Below are positions 6,354-11,302 of a DNA stretch of 11,302 nt, piece after piece. The stretch is from Candidatus Bathyarchaeota archaeon. Lineage in GTDB: Archaea > Thermoproteota > Bathyarchaeia > Bathyarchaeales > Bathycorpusculaceae. The stretch spans positions 1 to 11,302 of the forward strand of contig JAGTQT010000043.1 of the NCBI GenBank assembly GCA_018396615.1, given 5' to 3'. The translations under genes and the position numbers were made by a program. The notes beneath the pieces were generated by a model. That model ran no database searches, had not been told where the DNA came from, and saw nothing but the letters and a program-made list of their open reading frames with translations. Position 1 is the stretch's first letter, and the number at the start of each line of letters is the position of its first letter.

Positions 6354-7755
6354 CTTTTCTAGTTTTCTCGCTCTTCTCCGATCGGATGATAACTTTCTTA
6401 GCGTATATCTTGGCGTCTTTTAGGATTATCTTGAAGCCGCCTGCGGTAATAGGTAGAGTTGACGCCGTGGCCACAGGGATTAGAGGGGCTTCTTCACTTT
6501 CCAATGGAGCGGTCTCTTCGACGGCTACTGCTTCTTCCTTCCAGCTTGAAACAACTGGGTGGCCTCGCTCTTTCAAAAATGCCTTCAACTCGTCAATTGT
6601 CTTGGCTTGTTCTTCTGTGGCGATTTTATCCACAAGCTCTGTTGGGATAAAACTTTTTACTCTTTCTTTCACTTCCTTGGGCATCCAGACGACGCGTTTC
6701 CATCCATTGTCTGCCTGCAGAAACTTTTGGGAACGCATGTACTCGATGGATACGCCGTGGAAACCATCTATTTGCCGTCCGCCAGCAGTGGAGTCTGCAA
6801 GAGTTGAAAAGGGCAATCCGTTTACTGCGGTATCCTTGTATCCTCTGTGCAGAATGCCGAAGCCGTCAACTTCTGGAATGAAGAAGGCAACGCCCTCAAA
6901 GCAGCCACAGGAAGTGTGAGGATAGCCAAAGGCTGTGTAAAGCCAGACTTTTGTAATTTCCCCTAGAGATTTTTTCTTAACCGCCTCATTTACTCCCGAG
7001 AATTCTCCTTTTACAGGGTCAACCATCTCGCCTTTTTCAATTGTGAAGACTGGGCCTTTTGGGTCTACACTTGCCGCTGCTCTTCCATCGAACCAGCTTA
7101 TGGCGCCACAGTTAGAGTATCTTTGAGGAGTGATAACACAGACATGTGTCGGCGCAAAAGACTGACATAGCACGCAGCCATAAAACTTGTCAACTTCCTC
7201 GTCCTTCAAGCCTCTGGCCTTAGCGTCCCTTGTTTCGTAAATTTCTAGGGCTTCATTATAAAGCGGTTTCACTTTTTCAGGATTAGTGATAAACGTCACT
7301 TGCATCTTTTCAATGATCGGCAGTTCGCTTTTGAAAAGTCTCTGCAAAACCTTGCCTATGTATTCGAAGGAGTTCAAGCCTTTCTGGAAAGATTTCTTGC
7401 TTAGTCTGAGCCAGATGTCATACCGCTGATTCAGATGCATGAAACCTTCAATGAAGTTACAGTAAGCATGAATACGTCTCTCGATTACACCCTCAAGTTC
7501 TGGTTCAAGCTTGGCGCCGGCAACTTCGATTAGCAAGCCGAATGGGTAGCTTTTTTCCGCCTCCATGTCCTTAATATCAGGGCCAATAATGGTGGTTTTG
7601 CCGTCTTCGATTTCTTCAGGCTTTTTGACTCTGGCTAGCTCGAATTTTTCTTTTACGTCTGGTCCTCCGAGCTCTATCTGCATGTCTTTTCTGCGGATTC
7701 TTTCGCCTTCGTAGATTACGCCTACTTCTACGGGTATGTCTTCAAACATTGACAT
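6331..7755 (-). CDS. cdhC: ACDS beta subunit, acetyl-CoA synthase (A-cluster subunit)
   Basis: 474 residues. It forms acetyl-CoA from CO, the CFeSP-bound methyl group and CoA, or runs the reverse. All A-cluster ligands are present: Cys194, Cys197, Cys206 and Cys216 for the [4Fe-4S] cluster, and the Cys283-Gly-Cys285 pair for the distal nickel. The spacings (3, 9, 10, 67 and 2 residues) are the same as those of the Moorella AcsB ligands Cys506-509-518-528-595-597. Like other archaeal versions it lacks the long N-terminal CODH-docking domain of bacterial AcsB. Residues about 400-430 form a Glu/Ala/Pro-rich linker, and 431-474 a basic tail containing FKIILKDAKIYAKKVIIRSE. The ATG at 7753-7755 overlaps the cdhB stop by 14 bases; AGGAG lies about 12 bases upstream. 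A second ATG at codon 3 is a possible alternative. Highly confident. Confidence 0.97.
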   Translation of the reverse strand: MSMFEDIPVEVGVIYEGERIRRKDMQIELGGPDVKEKFELARVKKPEEIEDGKTTIIGPDIKDMEAEKSYPFGLLIEVAGAKLEPELEGVIERRIHAYCNFIEGFMHLNQRYDIWLRLSKKSFQKGLNSFEYIGKVLQRLFKSELPIIEKMQVTFITNPEKVKPLYNEALEIYETRDAKARGLKDEEVDKFYGCVLCQSFAPTHVCVITPQRYSNCGAISWFDGRAAASVDPKGPVFTIEKGEMVDPVKGEFSGVNEAVKKKSLGEITKVWLYTAFGYPHTSCGCFEGVAFFIPEVDGFGILHRGYKDTAVNGLPFSTLADSTAGGRQIDGFHGVSIEYMRSQKFLQADNGWKRVVWMPKEVKERVKSFIPTELVDKIATEEQAKTIDELKAFLKERGHPVVSSWKEEAVAVEETAPLESEEAPLIPVATASTLPITAGGFKIILKDAKIYAKKVIIRSEKSEKTRKGEGSAKK

Positions 7756-8302
7756 CTTTTCGGTCTTCTCCTAGTTTAGCTAGTATTGTTTCAAGGTTTT
7801 CCTTCCAGTCTTTGACTGAAAGGTTTGGGAATGACCATGATGCGTGCGGATTGTAGAATCTGTCTAGGCTTATAGTTTTTAGATTTGTTGAAAAATGCTT
7901 GAGTCCAGACAGAATCACAAACTCCATGTAATACGGGAGACCCATAAATAAGGCTAGGTCGTAGGATCCACCGCCGTCTAAACCTTTCCACTCCGAATCA
8001 GCTAGCCTGCTGCCTATGTCCATTGCCGACATGCTTGTTGCCGGGAAACCTTCTTTTATGAACTCGTTTACCGTGTGAGCCGTGGCTACCACGGGCATGT
8101 TTGTAGCTTTGCCTATGCGTACAGCGTAATCAATCATTCTGACACTTTTAGAATATTCCTCAGCTGCCAGATGCCCAACCACAAGTATGGGGCGTTTCGC
8201 CTTCTTGACCATCGCACCAACCACTTCAGGCTTCAAAATCAAAAGCGCCTTCTTCGGCCCCGCTATTTCCGCTCTCTGCCAAGATTCCTCTTTCGCGCTC
8301 AT
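7742..8302 (-). CDS. cdhB: ACDS epsilon subunit (CODH small subunit)
   Basis: 186 residues, close to the usual length for the archaeal epsilon subunit. The fold is the Rossmann-like DHS domain. A first strand is seen in RPILVVGHLAAEEYSK (about 37-52), a second in MPVVATAHT, and a third around SYDLALFMGLPYY. The family-typical ASWSFPNLS lies near the C-terminus. In the archaeal complex it binds CdhA to make the alpha2-epsilon2 CO dehydrogenase component. It has no metal ligands of its own and has been proposed to help electron transfer with flavin. Bacterial CODH/ACS systems lack this subunit, so it marks the operon as archaeal-type. The ATG at 8300-8302 follows the cdhA stop by 5 bases with a GGGATAAGG site, and the 3' end overlaps cdhC by 14 bases. 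Confidence 0.94.
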   Translation of the reverse strand: MSAKEESWQRAEIAGPKKALLILKPEVVGAMVKKAKRPILVVGHLAAEEYSKSVRMIDYAVRIGKATNMPVVATAHTVNEFIKEGFPATSMSAMDIGSRLADSEWKGLDGGGSYDLALFMGLPYYMEFVILSGLKHFSTNLKTISLDRFYNPHASWSFPNLSVKDWKENLETILAKLGEDRKDVNV

Positions 8303-8307
8303 GTGCC

Positions 8308-10668
8308 TTATCCCTTCTTCTCTCTAACAAGTCTAGGGAGCAATGTCGGATCTGGAATCATCTGCTCCTGCCAGCCTTTTTCCTCAAGCACCTTAACTAC
8401 TTCGTCCCTCATCGTGATGGGTATGTCAGTATTGTTCCTAACGAAAAGATGAATATCGCTTGGCAGACTGCCGAATAGTCGCCTATGCAAATCAACATAA
8501 TGAGTCAACTTTATCGCACGGCCTTTTGACGTATCATTAGGCCTCATGCACAGCTTTGCTAAAAGCACAATTGCTTCTTCCTTAGTTTCGGCCGCTGTGA
8601 ACAAGTGTTCGGGGGCAGGCCCAACATACACTTTATCGCCTGTTCGCGCGTCAAGAACATACCAGTCTTCCGGTTTGTCCTGCCTGCCTAACAGCATGCG
8701 CCTGTATTTAGAGCCATGAGGTCCTACGACCACCGGCACACCTAGCCTCCAGAAGCCCGAGGCTATTGCGGCTGCCTTCTGGGAGTAGGCACCCCAAGCA
8801 AGTCCCACAGCGCCCACTCGGTTGTGGATGTAGTCAGCAATCTCTTCATAGTTTGCACGCAGTTTTCTCTTTGCAAAAATGTTAGCTATTTTTATTGCTG
8901 CACCTGCTATATGCGCGTTGGATACGCAGGAACCGACGTTAACGATGCCGCCGGCATCAAACGCCCCAGTGTACTTCTCGTATAAGGTTTTTCCCTCTTC
9001 ATCCTTAACCATAGCCATAGACATGGCGGCACATCCCGAGGTAACTACTATGAATCTGCGTTTGGCAAACTCTTCAGCTATCTCTGCAACTTCTTCGCCG
9101 CCTTGAGGGTAGTTAGAGCATCCTACGATAGCTATGACTCCTGGAATTTCGCCTAGAACTATAGGCTGTCCCACGTTTCTTATTTCCACGTCTTGAATTG
9201 CTCCTCGACCCACGCGCATTTTGAATTTCTCTTTCCACAGTTTCTCTTCCCCAGCTTTTACAATAAAACTGTGCAGTGGGAAATCATTGGGGCATGCACT
9301 ATCGCAGCGCGCACAGCCAACGCAGCTTTCAAGTATTTCGGCCAGTGGGTTAAGGTCGCCTTTGGCAGCAGCTTTCATGGCTTCTGGTATTGGCTTATCG
9401 TTCGGGCAAGCACGTCTGCATTCGTTGCATTCAGTGCACTCCTTTGCGGCCTCAATTATTTTTTCTATTTCTGGAATAATCTTGAATTTGCCTCTTTTAG
9501 GAGCCACTTTTATAACTGTTTCCACGGCGACTTCTCCAACCTTGTCGCTGTCGAGAATCAGCACTCCAGGAACCCTGTTTTCAACTAGATCCGCAATTGT
9601 TTTTTCAGGGGGCGTTTCTGTTCTGTTTTCAAGTCCTAGGCAGTTTTTCTCGCTTGAAGCAATAACTGGAGTTTTCACTTTTTGCGCTTCAATCAGCGTG
9701 TCTGCCCGAATGCACTGTTCATCCACAACGATAAGGTCTGCTAGTCCACTTCGTATGTATCGTAGTTGCCACGATATTGGACCGACAATCTTTGCCATGG
9801 AATTATAACGCGTGATATCATGCGCCGTGCAGCATATGCCCACAACTTCAACCTTGCCTGCCAATCCCTTTTCGGTTAGGTAATCAACTATGCCTACAGA
9901 AGAAGGAACATTATGACCAATAACAAGTATTGTCGGTTTAGAGACATCTGCTATGCCGAATCCCAGATCTGCCAAAGGGGCTTCAGGGTCTGCTTTAGGA
10001 AAACCGAGAACAGATATCTGAGCGATATCAGCGACTTCCATACCTACCTGATCAACCATGCCTGCGTGGAAAACTTTGGACTCAAAATCTAAATTGCTGC
10101 CTTCCTGTCCCGTGTGCGTCGATGAAAGCAACCGAGTTACCTGTTCTTCACAATAGTCAAGTACATCTTCCAAGTCCCTTAGCTTTTCTGGCTTGATGCC
10201 GCAGACCAAGCGAGTTACCGGTGCTTCGATATCTATGTTCAAGCCGCCTATGTCAAGCGGGCTGTTACGGCCATATTTCTCAATAAGATGCTCCACCAAG
10301 TGTCTTCCATGTGCAATGTGTGTTGCAGCTCCGATGCAGCAGGCGAGAAGAACGATTCTTGACTGTTGACTGGCCATGTTCAGTCCGCATGCCCCTCTCT
10401 TGTCTTGTGTAAGATCACATTTGCCAAAGGTGCATAAGCAGCATACATCACAGTAAGGAAGGTAAAAGGGTCTGTAGCGCTGAAGAAGCTTCATGTCCCA
10501 GTCTCTCAAAGCAATCACTGATGGAAATGGCGTAGGCCCCATTGGCTCAGTCCATTTCTCTTCAATAACTCGCCCAACAGAAAGCTCAAAGTTCTTTAAA
10601 AGCCCAAAATCACTCTTTAACTCATCAATCTTTACATGTACGCCTTTTCGAGCCAAATGCAGATGCAA
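8308..10668 (-). CDS. cdhA: ACDS alpha subunit, Ni-Fe carbon monoxide dehydrogenase
   Basis: 786 residues, near the length of methanogen CdhA. It interconverts CO2 and CO at the Ni-Fe-S C-cluster. An N-terminal Cys-rich stretch (Cys73, 76, 77, 79, 84, 94) supplies the D- and B-clusters. C-cluster ligands by alignment with bacterial CODH are His252 (GHN), Cys280 (GICCTAHD), Cys319 (DEQCI), Cys517 (GCSNYPQ), Cys546 (TSGCAA) and Cys581 (GSCVSN); Lys631 fits the catalytic lysine. Two ferredoxin motifs specific to the archaeal alpha subunit (Cys411-414-417-421 and Cys449-452-455-459) carry the E and F clusters that pass electrons to ferredoxin. The start is a TTG at 10666-10668. The frame has no ATG or GTG between the upstream in-frame TAA and this point, and the next ATG (Met43) would cut conserved sequence; a second TTG four codons on is possible. 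First gene of the five-gene operon. All ligands are intact. Confidence 0.97.
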   Translation of the reverse strand: MHLHLARKGVHVKIDELKSDFGLLKNFELSVGRVIEEKWTEPMGPTPFPSVIALRDWDMKLLQRYRPFYLPYCDVCCLCTFGKCDLTQDKRGACGLNMASQQSRIVLLACCIGAATHIAHGRHLVEHLIEKYGRNSPLDIGGLNIDIEAPVTRLVCGIKPEKLRDLEDVLDYCEEQVTRLLSSTHTGQEGSNLDFESKVFHAGMVDQVGMEVADIAQISVLGFPKADPEAPLADLGFGIADVSKPTILVIGHNVPSSVGIVDYLTEKGLAGKVEVVGICCTAHDITRYNSMAKIVGPISWQLRYIRSGLADLIVVDEQCIRADTLIEAQKVKTPVIASSEKNCLGLENRTETPPEKTIADLVENRVPGVLILDSDKVGEVAVETVIKVAPKRGKFKIIPEIEKIIEAAKECTECNECRRACPNDKPIPEAMKAAAKGDLNPLAEILESCVGCARCDSACPNDFPLHSFIVKAGEEKLWKEKFKMRVGRGAIQDVEIRNVGQPIVLGEIPGVIAIVGCSNYPQGGEEVAEIAEEFAKRRFIVVTSGCAAMSMAMVKDEEGKTLYEKYTGAFDAGGIVNVGSCVSNAHIAGAAIKIANIFAKRKLRANYEEIADYIHNRVGAVGLAWGAYSQKAAAIASGFWRLGVPVVVGPHGSKYRRMLLGRQDKPEDWYVLDARTGDKVYVGPAPEHLFTAAETKEEAIVLLAKLCMRPNDTSKGRAIKLTHYVDLHRRLFGSLPSDIHLFVRNNTDIPITMRDEVVKVLEEKGWQEQMIPDPTLLPRLVREKKG

Positions 10669-10719
10669 CCCCGACGGTGTAGAAACTAATGAATAGGAGA
10701 ACGTTGCCTTAAAGCTTTC

Positions 10720-10734
10720 TGGAACATTTTTCCA
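10720..10734. promoter_or_regulatory. Dyad symmetry in the cdhA upstream region (possible operator)
   Basis: A perfect inverted repeat, TGGAA-N5-TTCCA, covers 15 bases. It lies 14 bases downstream (minus strand) of the best TATA-like box, so it would sit over the predicted transcription start of the cdh operon. This is a usual place for an archaeal repressor site. Short dyads also occur by chance. Confidence 0.3.
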
Positions 10735-10747
10735 TTACATATGCTTC

Positions 10748-10755
10748 ATTTATAA
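10748..10755 (-). promoter_or_regulatory. Possible TATA box of the cdh operon
   Basis: The minus strand reads TTATAAAT in the 124-base gap between the CooC-like gene and cdhA. A start about 25 bases downstream falls near 10725-10730 and leaves a leader of about 55-60 bases before the TTG start. A T6 run just upstream (plus-strand A6 at 10761-10766) could be the poly-T terminator of the CooC-like gene or part of an alternative TATA box. No clear BRE is seen. Confidence 0.35.
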
Positions 10756-10792
10756 CAGATAAAAAAGTGCGCTGAGGGACAGAAATTCTTAA

Positions 10793-11302
10793 TTAAATGT
10801 TATCGACGTATCCCGCCTCTTTCATTATCTTTGTGACAGAAATAAACGCGGGCGATTCTCTGGAAATATCCAAGAGGGATTTTCCAGCTAACACATTATT
10901 TTCAACATTTTCGTCATGGGCTATCTTTCCAAGATATCTGAAACGCAGAGATTTCAAGGTCTCATTCTCCAGATGATTAGGAAACCTGAAGCCGCCAACA
11001 ACGTAGAAATTTGCAAAGTCTATTTTGACTTCTTTGGCTATGCGATGTGCTCTTTCGATGTGGTCGAATGATTTCTTGGATGGATCTATTACGTCGAAGA
11101 TATCATCTACTTTCGATGTTATTCTTCGATTTAGGTGCTCTAGGCCTGCTGGCGAATCAATAAGCACATATCGGTAATTCTTGATCATCGATTCTAGTGC
11201 TCCTTTGAGGGCGGCATTCGGCATGCAGTAACATCCTTCAACCCATTTTGTTCCAATAGCCATAAGATCGAAATGCTCACCCTCATACATCCCATAAGTC
11301 CA
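10793..11302 (-). CDS. CooC-like nickel-insertion ATPase (MinD/SIMIBI family), N-terminus missing
   Basis: The frame is open to the window edge (169 codons visible, ending TAA at 10793), so the Walker A P-loop lies outside. An internal ATG at 11288-11290 is not a likely start. Visible features are those of CooC. A Cys-x-Cys pair in EGCYCMPNAALKGAL matches the nickel-binding CXC of this family. The Walker B/switch II motif YVLIDSPAGLEHLNRR has the family pattern D-x-x-A-G-x-E-H. A base-recognition strand and loop follow (VIDPSKKSFDHIERA). CooC is a cytoplasmic dimeric ATPase that helps load nickel into the C-cluster of CO dehydrogenase. It sits directly upstream of cdhA, the enzyme it would mature, separated by 124 bases that may hold a separate promoter. 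About 90 residues should be missing if its length is like other CooC proteins. Confidence 0.85.
   Translation of the reverse strand, partial: WTYGMYEGEHFDLMAIGTKWVEGCYCMPNAALKGALESMIKNYRYVLIDSPAGLEHLNRRITSKVDDIFDVIDPSKKSFDHIERAHRIAKEVKIDFANFYVVGGFRFPNHLENETLKSLRFRYLGKIAHDENVENNVLAGKSLLDISRESPAFISVTKIMKEAGYVDNI

Noticed and set aside
6272..6919. Plus-strand open frame of 215 codons
   Set aside because: It is fully antisense to cdhC and the start of cdhD, whose motifs are intact; its translation shows no domain.
9221..9808. Plus-strand open frame of 195 codons (and an overlapping one at 9193-9588)
   Set aside because: Both are antisense to the conserved ferredoxin and C-cluster region of cdhA and have Ser/Phe-rich composition typical of shadow frames.
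1..11302. tRNA, rRNA, CRISPR, insertion sequence or defence system
   Set aside because: No repeat-spacer pattern, transposase motif, terminal inverted repeats or cloverleaf was seen; the gaps are short and mostly A+T-rich.

Overview
This is an archaeal chromosomal window in which every supported gene lies on the minus strand, so reading order runs from about 11302 down to 1. The organism looks like an archaeon of the Bathyarchaeia type. The reasons are a five-subunit archaeal-style CO dehydrogenase/acetyl-CoA synthase (with an epsilon subunit and two ferredoxin-type clusters in the alpha subunit), the prefoldin beta - DUF3194 - DHH gene trio, AGGAG/GGGGAG-type ribosome binding sites, GTG and TTG starts, and a membrane-anchored beta-helix protein of a kind I associate with Bathyarchaeia genomes. 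The class assignment is inference; the archaeal assignment is firm.

Region 1 (11302-10793) is the 3' part of a CooC-like nickel-insertion ATPase that runs off the window edge. After a 124-base gap holding a possible promoter and a dyad symmetry, region 2 (10668-3666) is a complete, tightly packed cdhA-cdhB-cdhC-cdhD-cdhE operon. It encodes the ACDS/CODH-ACS complex of the Wood-Ljungdahl pathway. CdhA and CdhB interconvert CO2 and CO. CdhD and CdhE carry the methyl group on a corrinoid. CdhC joins CO, methyl and CoA at its Ni-Fe-S A-cluster. All the cluster ligands I could check are present, so the complex looks functional. The CooC-like gene fits as its metallocentre maturation factor.

Region 3 (3665-1962) is more A+T-rich. 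It holds one gene for an extracellular right-handed beta-helix protein with an N-terminal membrane anchor. The anchor and the rest of the protein are in different frames, so the gene carries a single-base frameshift, or a sequence error, near 3314-3324.

Region 4 (1961-90) is a conserved information-processing cluster: prefoldin beta, a DUF3194 protein and a DHH-family phosphoesterase, with short gaps or overlaps. It is preceded by a 196-base gap that contains an unexplained open frame. Region 5 (39-1) is the first 13 codons of what looks like an ABC transporter ATPase. I found no tRNA, rRNA, CRISPR array or insertion sequence.
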